From: DASYHS01 sp035998295
Lineage (GTDB): Bacteria; Pseudomonadota; Alphaproteobacteria; Azospirillales; Azospirillaceae
Direction: 5' to 3'
Length of the DNA: 43,693 bases
Assembly (NCBI RefSeq): GCF_035998295.1
Contig: NZ_DASYHS010000142.1
Coordinates: forward strand, 1-43,693
Below, piece by piece: positions 24,407 through 33,873 of this stretch. The notes under the pieces are model-generated. The model had not been told where the DNA came from and did no database searches. It worked only from the letters and a program-made list of their open reading frames with translations. The translations under genes were made by a program, and so were the position numbers. Each line of letters begins with the position of its first letter. The first letter of the stretch is position 1.

Positions 24407-25381
24407 CTACTCGTAGATGAGCCCGCGAAGCTTGGGGCCGAACTCGGGCGCCTGCTGCACGATGTTGTCCCAGGATGCCTCGTAGGCGAGGTCGCGAAGC
24501 TTCGCGGCCTCGGTCTCATCGAGGGTCAGGACCTCCATCCCGCCTTCCTCGAGTTCCCTGGCCGCCGCCTCGTCGCCCTCGGTGAGGTTCCGCGAGATCT
24601 CGGTCTCGGTGAACTGGCCGATCTCCTCCAGGAAGGCGCGCTGCTCCGGCGTCAGGCTTTCCCAGGTCTGGCGGTTGATCGCGATCAGGACCGTCGACGC
24701 GTAGAACCCGGGGTCGACCCGATACTTGGTGACCTCCTGCCAGCCCCCCGGCTTCACTTCCGAGGAGATGTTGACGTAGGCGTCGACGACCCCGCGCTCC
24801 AGCGCGGTGTAGATCTCGCCCCGGGCCGTCGAGACGGGAATGGCGCCGGCCGCGTCCAGGAAGGCCCTGTAGGTGTTGGTCGTGCGGACCCGCATCCCCT
24901 TCAGGTCATCGACCGACGCGATCGGCTTGTTCGAGAAGATGTGGAAGGGCACGTCGCCGAAATGCGCCAGCGGATAGGCGTTCGCCTTTTCGGCGAGGAC
25001 CTCGCGCAGGGCATCGAAGGTGCCGTTCGTCCGCATGTCCGCGAGTTCGACCGACGGCTGGCTCAAGCCTTCGATCCCGGGGACGAGGTTGGAGAGATAG
25101 CTCGGCGGCACGCCGATGATGTCGACGATGCCGCCACGCAGGGCACTTCCCATCTGGTTCGGCGGCAGGGCCTCGGGACCGATGATGTCGCCGATCTGGA
25201 CTTTGCCCTTGCCTCTCTCGTTCACGGCCTCGACGAACTTCTCGAAGGCCTTGCGGAACAGCGAGTCCCCGGGGGCTATGAAATACGCCGCCTTCAGGGT
25301 GGTCTCCTGCGCCGCCGCCCCTCCCGGGGCACCGGCGACCAGGGCCGCGCACAGGCCGAGGAAGACTGCCAGCTTTCTCAT
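24407..25381 (-). CDS. dctP: TRAP transporter substrate-binding protein DctP
   Basis: The 324-residue periplasmic protein has a signal peptide (MRKLAVFLGLCAALVAGAP, cleavage near AAA-QET). The fold is of the DctP/TAXI-like type: KAFEKFVEAVNERGKGKVQIG near the start, and DDLKGMRVRTTNTYRAFLDAAGAIPVSTARGEIYTAL, which contains the conserved Arg that binds the ligand carboxylate in TRAP proteins. An organic-acid ligand is therefore likely. ATG 25381 follows GGGAGAGG. It is the first gene of the leftward operon, divergent from a LysR regulator. Confidence 0.92.
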   Translation of the reverse strand: MRKLAVFLGLCAALVAGAPGGAAAQETTLKAAYFIAPGDSLFRKAFEKFVEAVNERGKGKVQIGDIIGPEALPPNQMGSALRGGIVDIIGVPPSYLSNLVPGIEGLSQPSVELADMRTNGTFDALREVLAEKANAYPLAHFGDVPFHIFSNKPIASVDDLKGMRVRTTNTYRAFLDAAGAIPVSTARGEIYTALERGVVDAYVNISSEVKPGGWQEVTKYRVDPGFYASTVLIAINRQTWESLTPEQRAFLEEIGQFTETEISRNLTEGDEAAARELEEGGMEVLTLDETEAAKLRDLAYEASWDNIVQQAPEFGPKLRGLIYE

Positions 25382-25585
25382 GAACCTCTCCCAGGTCTTT
25401 GCCCGATACCGGACGCGGACGCCGCATTGTCCCCACGGCGTCCCGATGCTTCTTGCGAGCACTTGAGGACCGGATATCCCTCGACGTCGTCCGACGTCAT
25501 TCGCGAGTATGATCACGCCCCGGAGAGACATAAGGCAAATAGGATTTGAGTATCGAAGCCATATCAAGCCGGTATATCTTCGGCT
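25382..25585. promoter_or_regulatory. Divergent control region between dctP and lysR with two dyads
   Basis: The segment 25500-25585 is AT-richer than its surroundings. It contains the inverted repeat CAAAT-AGG-ATTTG (25536-25548) and a longer imperfect dyad with outer GAAG/CTTC and inner ATAT/ATAT (25555-25581), which also holds T-N11-A matches. This arrangement, with sites close to the lysR start, is typical of LysR-type autoregulated divergent promoters. Exact -35/-10 boxes are not clear. Confidence 0.4.
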
Positions 25586-26509
25586 TTGCACCTGGTCTCG
25601 GGTCCGTGGGAGGGTCGCCTGAAGTTCGTTCAGTTGAAATACTTCTTGGAGATCGCCGAAACCGGTAGCTTCACTGCCGCTGCCTTGAAGCTCGGGGTTG
25701 CGCAACCGGCGCTGAGCCGGCAGATGAAGCTGCTGGAGCAGGAGCTCGGCTCCACGCTGCTTCTGCGGCATGGACGTGGGGTGGAACTGACGGAAGCCGG
25801 CCTCCTGCTGCTGGAGCGCGCCACCTTTCTCCTGCGGTCGCTCGAGGAGACCCGGCTGGAGCTGATGTCGCGCTCGGCGACGCCGACGGGCACCGTCCGG
25901 GTCGGCTGCCCGCCCTCCCTCGCCAGGTCCGTCGTCCTCGATCCCCTGACGACGTTTCTGGCCCGCTTCTCGAACGTGGCCGTTCACCTGGAGGAGGGGG
26001 CGAGCGATTCCCTACTGGCGGCGGTGCTGGGCGACCAGCTCGACCTCGCCGTCGTGACCACGCCGCCGCCGCATCCGGACCTCGTGATCTATCCCCTTTT
26101 CGACGAGCCGATGTGGCTGTTCACCCCGCCCGACGCGTGCGCTCCCGGGACGCCCTTCGCGCTCGCCGAAGTCGTCAGGCTGCCGCTGATGATCTCGCGC
26201 CGGCCCCATGGCGTCAGGGTGGAGCTGGAGCGCCGCCTGGCCGAGGCCGGACTGTCGCCCAAGTTCGTCCTGGAGACGAATGCGTGGCAGGTGATCAGGG
26301 AACTGATCCTGTCGGGCGTCGGCTGCTTCGTCGCGTCGCGCTCGGCGCTGGAGATCGACGTGCGGGCGGGGCATCTTTCCGGCGGGCCGGTGGAGAGCTA
26401 CACGGTCTCCCGCGGCCTGGTCCGGCGGACCGACCGTCCGATGAGCCGCGCGGTGATGGAGTTCGTGGCGCTCATGACGGCCGAGCGGCGGCCCGCTCAG
26501 CCGACGTAG
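25586..26509 (+). CDS. LysR-family transcriptional regulator of the TRAP operon
   Basis: The protein is about 300 residues. The N-terminal winged helix has LKYFLEIAETGSFTAAALKLGVAQPALSRQMKLLEQELGSTLL, followed by an LTTR effector-binding domain (from TGTVRVGCPPSLAR). It probably controls the divergent dctPQM operon. The start is uncertain: TTG 25586 has no ribosome site, whereas CTG 25619 (encoding LKFVQLKYF) has GGGAGGG 4 bp upstream and matches where LysR proteins usually begin. Its last 13 bp overlap the convergent YqaA-like gene. Confidence 0.85.
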   Translation: MHLVSGPWEGRLKFVQLKYFLEIAETGSFTAAALKLGVAQPALSRQMKLLEQELGSTLLLRHGRGVELTEAGLLLLERATFLLRSLEETRLELMSRSATPTGTVRVGCPPSLARSVVLDPLTTFLARFSNVAVHLEEGASDSLLAAVLGDQLDLAVVTTPPPHPDLVIYPLFDEPMWLFTPPDACAPGTPFALAEVVRLPLMISRRPHGVRVELERRLAEAGLSPKFVLETNAWQVIRELILSGVGCFVASRSALEIDVRAGHLSGGPVESYTVSRGLVRRTDRPMSRAVMEFVALMTAERRPAQPT

Positions 26510-27078
26510 CGCAGCGCGACGAAGCCGCCCAGGAGGAGCAGGAAGAACGCGGTCGCGAGCCAGCCGAGATTGCGCTCGATGAAGACGCGGACCGGCGGGC
26601 CGAAATACCAGACCAGCGCCGCCACCAGGAAGAAGCGGGCGCCGCGCGACACCACCGACGCCAGGAGGAAGGTGCCGAGCGCCAGCTCGGTGACGCCGCT
26701 CGCGATCGTGATGACCTTGTAGGGGAAGGGCGTGAAGCCGGCGCCGGCGACGATCCAGAAGCCCCAGGCTTCGTAGAGCTCGCTGAAGCGCTGGAACTGC
26801 GAGGCGTAGCCGTAGAGGTCGACGATCGCCTGACCGACGGCCTCCCACAGGAAATAGCCGATCGCGTAGCCCAGGAGCCCGCCCAGCACGGAGGCGGCGG
26901 TGCAGATGGCGGCGAGCCGCCACGCCCTCTCGCGCTGCGCCATCACCATCGGCAGCAGCAGCGCGTCGGGAGGCACGGGAAAGACGGAGCTTTCGATGAA
27001 GGAGACGGCCGCGAGCGCCCATGTCGCGCGCCGGTGGCCGGCGAGGCGCATCGTCCAGTCGTAGAGGGCTCGGATCAC
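26497..27078 (-). CDS. VTT/DedA-like membrane protein, YqaA family
   Basis: The 193-residue protein has about five hydrophobic stretches and the VTT-domain pattern FIESSVFPVPPDALLLPMV, then GAGFTPFPYKVITIASGV, typical of YqaA proteins. Relatives are thought to act in membrane lipid handling or flipping; that role is family-level. The start is GTG 27078 (MIRALYDWTMRL), with an ATG at 27051 as alternative. It overlaps the convergent lysR 3' end by 13 bp. Confidence 0.85.
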   Translation of the reverse strand: MIRALYDWTMRLAGHRRATWALAAVSFIESSVFPVPPDALLLPMVMAQRERAWRLAAICTAASVLGGLLGYAIGYFLWEAVGQAIVDLYGYASQFQRFSELYEAWGFWIVAGAGFTPFPYKVITIASGVTELALGTFLLASVVSRGARFFLVAALVWYFGPPVRVFIERNLGWLATAFFLLLLGGFVALRYVG

Positions 27079-27187
27079 GGGGCGGGGGTCCGTCGTCGGG
27101 GCAGGTGAGTTGTGTAGCAGCGCCGGACCCCGGCCTGCAACGGCGGCGAAGGCGTGCCGCCGGATCGCGTGCGGATATCCCGGAAGG

Positions 27188-27367
27188 TCAGTGACCGTGG
27201 CCGAGCTTGGCGCCGGGCTTCATGACGAAGCGCCGGCCGCAATAGGGGCAGTCGACCCGCCCTTCCTTGCCGAGGGTCAGGTAGACGACCGGGTGGCCGA
27301 GCGCGCCGCCCCCGCCGTCGCAGCCGACGGTTTCCGTCTCGACCTCGATCGTCTCCAATGGCTGCAT
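27188..27367 (-). CDS. Small zinc-finger protein, CHCC type (NDUFS6-like)
   Basis: The 59-residue protein has ligands Cys (VGCDGG), His (LGHPVVYL) and CPYC in DCPYCGRRFVM, the zf-CHCC pattern also found in the complex I accessory subunit NDUFS6. Short stand-alone versions are widespread in alphaproteobacteria and some co-purify with complex I. ATG 27367 is preceded by AGGTCA; the frame is open to 27448 but the extension is not family-like. It is divergent from the ABC ATPase gene with 103 bp between. Confidence 0.85.
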   Translation of the reverse strand: MQPLETIEVETETVGCDGGGGALGHPVVYLTLGKEGRVDCPYCGRRFVMKPGAKLGHGH

Positions 27368-27470
27368 TGACCTGATCCCCACCGATCCCACATTCGTCGC
27401 GGACCTTGGCCGCGGGCCGCGCGGATGATACCTATCGCGGCACGCCAATCAACGGGATTCGCCGACACCC

Positions 27471-28496
27471 ATGCCAGACAGCAGCTCAACCCGCCTTCCC
27501 GACAGCCCGGCACTGCCCGAATACGCGGTGGAGATCCGGCAACTCGAGAAGACGTACCGCGCTTCGGGCAAGGCGCCCGCCAAGCACGCGGTGAAGGGGG
27601 TCGACCTCGCGATCCCGCGCGGTTCCCTGTTCGGGCTGCTCGGCCCGAACGGCGCCGGCAAGTCGACCATCATCAACATCATGGCCGGCCTCGTCCTCAA
27701 GACGGCCGGCACCGTGAAGATCTGGGGGCGCGACATCGACCGGGAGGCTCGCGGCGCGCGGCTCGCGATCGGCGTCGTGCCGCAGGAGCTGAACCTCGAC
27801 CCGTTCTTCACCCCGCGCGAGCTGCTGGACCTGCATGCCGGGCTCTACGGCGTGCCCGCGAAGGAGCGCATCACCGACCGGCTGCTGTCCGCGGTCGGCC
27901 TGGCCGACAAGGCGGAAGCCTATGCGCGCACGCTGTCCGGCGGCATGCGCCGGCGCCTGATGGTCGCGAAGGCCATGGTCCACTCGCCGCCGGTGCTGGT
28001 GCTGGACGAGCCGACCGCGGGCGTCGACATCGAGCTGCGCCAGATGCTGTGGGCGCAGGTGCGCGAGCTGAACCGCCGCGGCGTCACCGTGCTGCTGACG
28101 ACGCATTACCTGGAGGAGGCGGAGGAGCTCTGCGACACGATCGCGATCATCAACCACGGCACCGTCGTCGCCAAGGACAGCACCGCCAACCTGGTGCGCC
28201 GGCTCGACAGCAAGGCGCTGATCGTGCATCTCGACCGCGACCTCGCGGCCGTGCCGGAGACGCTGTCGCGCTTCCAGGCCGAACTGCCGGAGCCGCGCCG
28301 CCTCGTCGTCCGCTACCAGCCCAGCGGCACCAATGTCGGCGACCTGCTCGGCGCGATCCGGGACGCGGGCGTGACGATCGCCGACCTGACGACCGAGCAG
28401 ACCGACCTCGAGGACATCTTCCTGCAGCTGACGCGTGGCAGTCATGACGAAGAGCTCGGGGCGGGAACCCGTGAGCGGGCCCCGGTCCGGCCGTGA
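27471..28496 (+). CDS. Orphan ABC transporter ATP-binding protein (YadG/DrrA-like, ABC-2 type)
   Basis: The 341-residue ATPase has Walker A GPNGAGKST (about 61-69), signature LSGGMRRRLMVAKAM, Walker B VLVLDEPTAGVD and H-loop TTHYLEEAEELCD, plus the C-terminal extension of DrrA/YadG-type ATPases. These drive export with an ABC-2 permease. No permease gene is next to it: the downstream neighbour is a hydrolase that overlaps its last 53 bp. The partner may be elsewhere in the genome. ATG 27471 starts after a 103-bp intergenic region. Confidence 0.88.
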   Translation: MPDSSSTRLPDSPALPEYAVEIRQLEKTYRASGKAPAKHAVKGVDLAIPRGSLFGLLGPNGAGKSTIINIMAGLVLKTAGTVKIWGRDIDREARGARLAIGVVPQELNLDPFFTPRELLDLHAGLYGVPAKERITDRLLSAVGLADKAEAYARTLSGGMRRRLMVAKAMVHSPPVLVLDEPTAGVDIELRQMLWAQVRELNRRGVTVLLTTHYLEEAEELCDTIAIINHGTVVAKDSTANLVRRLDSKALIVHLDRDLAAVPETLSRFQAELPEPRRLVVRYQPSGTNVGDLLGAIRDAGVTIADLTTEQTDLEDIFLQLTRGSHDEELGAGTRERAPVRP

Positions 28497-29535
28497 CCTC
28501 GGCCGGCGCCTTGCCCGGTCGGGGCGGGCGCTGGCGCTGGGGATGGCGTCGGGGCTCGTGCTCGCCGGCTGCGCGGGGACCTTCCAGCCGATGGGAGACC
28601 CGATGGGGGCGCCGGCCGTGACGGACGGCGCCTACCGCGCGGCGGACGGCGTCGAGCTCTCGATGCGGAGCTGGTTGCCGGAGGGGAAACCGGAGGCGGT
28701 CGTGCTCGCGCTGCACGGGTTCAACGACTACTCCAACGCCTTCGACGCGCCGGCCCGCCACTTCGCGGAGAACGGCATCGCGACCTACGCCTACGACCAG
28801 CGCGGCTTCGGCGCCAACGGGCGGCCCGGGATCTGGGCCACCGCCGACACGCTGATCGCCGACCTGTACGGGGCCGTGTCCGCGCTGCGGCGGGAGCATC
28901 CGGGCGTGCCGCTGCACGTCCTCGGCGAGAGCATGGGCGGGGCCGTCGTGCTGGCGGCCATGGCCGAGCCGCCGCCGGACGGCTACCCGCCGCTCGCGAC
29001 GCAGGTCGCCGGGGCGATCCTGTCCGCCCCGGCGGTCTGGGACTACGACTCGATGTCTGCGATCCAGCGGGCCGCGCTGTGGATCACGAGCCGGACCGTG
29101 CCGTGGCTGACGCTGACGGCCCCGCCGGAGCTGCGGATCGTGCCCTCCGACAACATCGAGATGCTGCGCGCGCTGGGCCGCGACCCGCTGGTGATCAAGC
29201 GCACCCGGACCGACGCGATCGCCGGCCTGACGGCATTGATGACGCGGGCCCAGAACGCGGTGCCGCAGGCCGCCGAGGTCCCGATGCTGGTGATGTACGG
29301 GCGCAACGAGCAGGTGATCCCCGCCAAGCCGATCGACCGGGCGCTGGCGGCCCTTCCCGACCGGCATACGGTCGCCGTCTACGAGAAGGGCTACCACATG
29401 CTGCTGCGCGACCTGAACGCGCGCACGGTGTGGGAGGACGTCGTCGCCTGGCTCGCCCGGCCGGGCGAGCCCCTGCCGAGCGGCGCCGACCGGGTGCCGT
29501 GGCGGGACGAGGCACGGCGCGCGGAGGCGGACTGA
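28444..29535 (+). CDS. Alpha/beta hydrolase lipoprotein (monoacylglycerol lipase-like)
   Basis: The 363-residue Hydrolase_4 protein has a signal with lipobox (LVLAGC, Cys near residue 43), suggesting an outer- or inner-membrane-anchored enzyme facing the periplasm. It has an oxyanion HGFNDYS region, nucleophile elbow GESMGG and catalytic His in KGYHMLLRD. The acid position normally filled by Asp (G-x-x-D-x-V-I-P) reads GRNEQVIP, so Glu replaces Asp. Start ATG 28444 lies inside the ABC ATPase gene (53-bp overlap), suggesting coupled translation; GTG 28435 is an alternative. Substrate unknown, a lipid ester being the family guess. Confidence 0.82.
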   Translation: MTKSSGREPVSGPRSGRDLGRRLARSGRALALGMASGLVLAGCAGTFQPMGDPMGAPAVTDGAYRAADGVELSMRSWLPEGKPEAVVLALHGFNDYSNAFDAPARHFAENGIATYAYDQRGFGANGRPGIWATADTLIADLYGAVSALRREHPGVPLHVLGESMGGAVVLAAMAEPPPDGYPPLATQVAGAILSAPAVWDYDSMSAIQRAALWITSRTVPWLTLTAPPELRIVPSDNIEMLRALGRDPLVIKRTRTDAIAGLTALMTRAQNAVPQAAEVPMLVMYGRNEQVIPAKPIDRALAALPDRHTVAVYEKGYHMLLRDLNARTVWEDVVAWLARPGEPLPSGADRVPWRDEARRAEAD

Positions 29536-29547
29536 AAGCCCCGGCGC

Positions 29548-30867
<1,320 letters not shown>

Positions 30868-30881
30868 GGGTGCTTCTCTCC

Positions 30882-31637
30882 TCAGTAACCCGACGACGGC
30901 CCGGCCGGGCCCATGCCCAGGTCGGCCAGCAACGCGTCCAGCAGCCCGCTGGCGCCGAAGCGGAAGGTGGCGGGCGAGGCCCAGCCGGCGCCCAGGATGG
31001 CGTCGGCGAGGCCGAGATAGGCCGCGGCGGCGGCCGTGTCGCGGATGCCGCCGGCCGCCTTGAAGCCGGCCGCGGCCCCGGCGTCGCGGATCGCCGTCAT
31101 CATCACGGCCGCCGCCTCCGGCGTGGCGGCCGGCTGGAGCTTGCCGGTCGAGGTCTTCAGGAAGTCGGCGCCGGCCTCCAGGGCCAGGCGCGACGCCGCG
31201 CCGACCAGGCCAGGGTCGGCGAGGCCGCCCGTCTCCAGGATCACCTTCAGCGTGCTGCCGGGACACGCCCCACGGCAGGCGCCGAGCACGGCGCGCACGG
31301 CCTGCGCGTCTCCGGCCGCCAGTGCGCGCCAGGGCATCACGACGTCGATCTCGTCCGCGCCGTCGGCGACCGCGGCAGCGGTGTCGTCCGCGACCCGCGC
31401 CGGCGGCGCCGTGCCTTCGGGGAAATTGACGACGGTGGCGATGCGCACTCCGGTCCCGGCGAGCAGGCGGCGGGCGAGCGGGACGAAGCGGGGATAGATG
31501 CACACCGCCGCGACCCGGCCGGCCGGCGTGACCGCGCGGGCGCACAGCGCCTCGATGCGTTCGTCCGTGTCGTCGTCGTTGAGGCTGGTCAGGTCCAGCA
31601 GCGGCAGGGCGCGGGCGGCGGTCTCGCGCGGGGTCAT
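30882..31637 (-). CDS. deoC: Deoxyribose-phosphate aldolase
   Basis: The 251-residue class I aldolase splits 2-deoxyribose 5-phosphate into glyceraldehyde 3-phosphate and acetaldehyde. The Schiff-base lysine is Lys161 (ADFLKTSTGK), the proton-relay lysine is Lys193 (GFKAAGGI), and the Asp of DEIDVVMPW is conserved. ATG 31637 overlaps the punA stop as ATGA, with GGAGGAG upstream inside punA. The phosphopentomutase (deoB) that would link it to deoA and punA products is not in the window. Confidence 0.95.
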   Translation of the reverse strand: MTPRETAARALPLLDLTSLNDDDTDERIEALCARAVTPAGRVAAVCIYPRFVPLARRLLAGTGVRIATVVNFPEGTAPPARVADDTAAAVADGADEIDVVMPWRALAAGDAQAVRAVLGACRGACPGSTLKVILETGGLADPGLVGAASRLALEAGADFLKTSTGKLQPAATPEAAAVMMTAIRDAGAAAGFKAAGGIRDTAAAAAYLGLADAILGAGWASPATFRFGASGLLDALLADLGMGPAGPSSGY

Positions 31638-32449
31638 CGTCCGTACTCCTCCAGGAAGGCGACGGCGAGGCGCTCCAGGTCGGCGGCCGCCGCGGCCGCG
31701 GCGCGCAGCGTCTGGTCGTGGCTGACCTCGCCGTCGCCGATGCCGACGCCGAGATTGGTGATCACCGCCATGCCCAGCACGCGCAGCCCGCAATGGCGCG
31801 CGACGATGCATTCCGGCACCGTCGACATGCCGACCGCGTCGGCGCCGAGCGTCCGGATCATGCGGACCTCGGCCGGGGTCTCGAAGCTGGGGCCGAGGAA
31901 GGCGCAGTAGACGCCTTCGGCGAGGGGCACGCCCACGCGCCCCGCGGCTTGCGACAGCATCGCGCGCAGTTCCGGGTCCCAGGCGTCGACCATGCTCGGG
32001 AAGCGGGGGCCGAACTCGTCGTCGTTGGGGCCGACCAGCGGGTTCGTGCCCAGAAGGTTGATGTGGTCCGCGATCATCATCACCGAGCCCGGCCCGACCT
32101 CGGCGCGCAGCGAGCCGGCGGCGCAGGTCAGCATCACCGCCTCGCAGCCGATCCGCGACAAGGTGCGGATCAGCATCCGCACCCCGTCCGTGCCCTGGCC
32201 CTCGTAGGCGTGGACCCGGCCCTGCAGGCAGGCGACCTCGACCCCGCCGAGCCGGCCCAGCACCAGCCGCCCGGCATGGCCGTGCACGCCCGGGCGCGGG
32301 AAGCCCGGCAGCTCGGCATAAGGGATAGCGACCGCGTCCTCGATCCGGTCGGCGAGACCGCCCAGGCCCGAGCCGAGCACGATGCCGACCCGCGGCGCCG
32401 CGCCCGGCGCGCGCTCGCGCACGGCGGCGGCGGCCTTCTCGACCGGCAT
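31634..32449 (-). CDS. punA: Purine nucleoside phosphorylase (trimeric, PNP/MTAP family)
   Basis: The 271-residue protein has the phosphate loop VLGSGLGGLADRI, then GRVHAYEGQ with the phosphate-binding His, LTCAAGSLRAEVGPGSVMMIADHINL, and EMR-like AVGMSTVPECIVARHCGL near the nucleoside site. It cleaves inosine/guanosine and their deoxy forms to base plus (deoxy)ribose 1-phosphate. In the base-binding segment it reads VITNLGVGI. ATG 32449 lies 2 bp after the cdd stop. Confidence 0.92.
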   Translation of the reverse strand: MPVEKAAAAVRERAPGAAPRVGIVLGSGLGGLADRIEDAVAIPYAELPGFPRPGVHGHAGRLVLGRLGGVEVACLQGRVHAYEGQGTDGVRMLIRTLSRIGCEAVMLTCAAGSLRAEVGPGSVMMIADHINLLGTNPLVGPNDDEFGPRFPSMVDAWDPELRAMLSQAAGRVGVPLAEGVYCAFLGPSFETPAEVRMIRTLGADAVGMSTVPECIVARHCGLRVLGMAVITNLGVGIGDGEVSHDQTLRAAAAAAADLERLAVAFLEEYGR

Positions 32450-32451
32450 CG

Positions 32452-32880
32452 TCACGGCGCGTCTCCCGCCGGCCGGTCGAGGTTGTCGGGACCGAAGGAG
32501 AAGGGCAGCAGCTCGTCGAGGGTGAAGCTGCGGCGCAGCCCTTCCGGCCCGCAGACATGGATGCGGGTGTCCGGGGCGGCGAACTCGCGCAGGCGCTGGC
32601 GGCAGCCGCCGCACGGCGTGCACAGCGCGCCGTCGCCCTCGGCGCCGCCCATCACGACCACCTCGGCGATGCGCCGGTCGCCGCCGACCACCATCATGCC
32701 GATCGCCGAAGCCTCGGCGCACTGGCCCTGCGGATACGCGGCGTTCTCGACGTTGGCGGCGGCATAGAGCGCGCCGGACGCGCCGCGGATGCAGCAACCG
32801 ACATGGAAGCGGGAATAGGGGGCGTGGGCGCGGCCCATGGCGTCGTGGGCCTTGGCGATCATGTCGTCGAGCGTACTCAT
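32452..32880 (-). CDS. cdd: Cytidine deaminase
   Basis: The 142-residue tetrameric-type enzyme has zinc ligands Cys54 (QCAEAS, with catalytic Glu56) and Cys90/Cys93 (TPCGGC). The N-terminus APYSRFHVGCCIR and NVENAAYPQGQCAE are conserved. It deaminates cytidine/deoxycytidine to uridine forms, feeding DeoA. ATG 32880 is 5 bp after the permease stop. The 3-Cys (CAE) set distinguishes it from the dimeric HAE enzymes. Residues after about 125 form a short Pro/Asp-rich tail. Confidence 0.94.
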   Translation of the reverse strand: MSTLDDMIAKAHDAMGRAHAPYSRFHVGCCIRGASGALYAAANVENAAYPQGQCAEASAIGMMVVGGDRRIAEVVVMGGAEGDGALCTPCGGCRQRLREFAAPDTRIHVCGPEGLRRSFTLDELLPFSFGPDNLDRPAGDAP

Positions 32881-32885
32881 CGCGC

Positions 32886-33860
32886 TCACCGTTCCTTCAC
32901 GTAGGGAATGCCGCTCGCCTTCGGGGCGATGGCCTTGCCGACGAAGCCGGCCAGCAGCAGGACCGTCAGCACATAGGGCAGCATCTGGATGAACTGCACC
33001 GGGATCGTGCCGATGCCGGGCAGCACGACGCCCTGGAGGCGCACCTGGACCGCATCGGTGAAGGCGAACAGCAGGCAGGCCAGCAGCGTGGGCAGCGGGC
33101 GCCACTTGCCGAAGATCAGCGCCGCCAGGGCCAGGAAGCCCATGCCGGCCGTCATGTCGCGCACGAAGCCGGCGCCGTGGGCGGTCGAGAGATAGGCGCC
33201 GGCGATGCCGGTCAGGGCCCCGGTGATCGTGATCGCGGCGTAGCGCATCCCCGTCACCGAGATGCCGGCGGTGTCGACCGCGCTCGGGTTCTCGCCGACC
33301 GCGCGCAGGCGCAGCCCGAAGCGCGAGCGGTACAGCACCCAGGCCGAGAGCGGGACCATCAGGGCCGCGAAGTAGACGATCAGGTTGTGCCCGCTGATCA
33401 GGCCGGAATAGAGCGGTCCCAGCACCGGCACGTCGGCGAGGTCCCGCGCGAAGGGCAGGTGGATCACCTGGAAGCGGGCCTCCTGCTCCAGCAGGGGCGT
33501 CTGGCCGCCGGCCTGGAACCAGGCGAAGGCCAGCGTCGGGGCGAGGCCGGCGACCAGGATGTTGATCGCCATGCCGCTGACGACCTGGTTGCCGTGCAGC
33601 GTGATGCAGGCGTAGCCGTGCAGCCACGCCAGTGCTACGCCGGCCCCGATGGCGGCCAGCAGCCCGATCCAGGGGCTTCCGGTCACGACCGCCGCGGCCG
33701 CGGCGGCGAAGGCGCCGGCCAGCATCTTGCCCTCGAGGCCGATGTCGATGACGCCCGCGCGCTCGCAGAACAGGCCGGCGAGTGCTGCCAGCACGAGCGG
33801 CGTCGCGACGCGCGCGGTCGCGGCCATCAGGGAGACGAGGATCGGGAACAGGTCTTCCAT
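32886..33860 (-). CDS. Nucleoside ABC transporter permease, second subunit (NupQ/RnsD-like)
   Basis: The 324-residue BPD_transp_2 permease has about nine hydrophobic segments. FCERAGVIDIGLEGKMLAGAF after the second helix and GYACITLHGNQVVSGMAINILVAGLAP are hallmarks of the BMP-associated permeases that import nucleosides. The loop RFGLRLRAVGENPSAVDTAGI contacts the ATPase. ATG 33860 follows GAGGAGG. The pair partner is encoded 13 bp upstream, and the operon position next to cdd, punA, deoC and deoA supports nucleoside specificity. Confidence 0.92.
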   Translation of the reverse strand: MEDLFPILVSLMAATARVATPLVLAALAGLFCERAGVIDIGLEGKMLAGAFAAAAAAVVTGSPWIGLLAAIGAGVALAWLHGYACITLHGNQVVSGMAINILVAGLAPTLAFAWFQAGGQTPLLEQEARFQVIHLPFARDLADVPVLGPLYSGLISGHNLIVYFAALMVPLSAWVLYRSRFGLRLRAVGENPSAVDTAGISVTGMRYAAITITGALTGIAGAYLSTAHGAGFVRDMTAGMGFLALAALIFGKWRPLPTLLACLLFAFTDAVQVRLQGVVLPGIGTIPVQFIQMLPYVLTVLLLAGFVGKAIAPKASGIPYVKER

Positions 33861-33873
33861 CCCAGGGTCCTCC

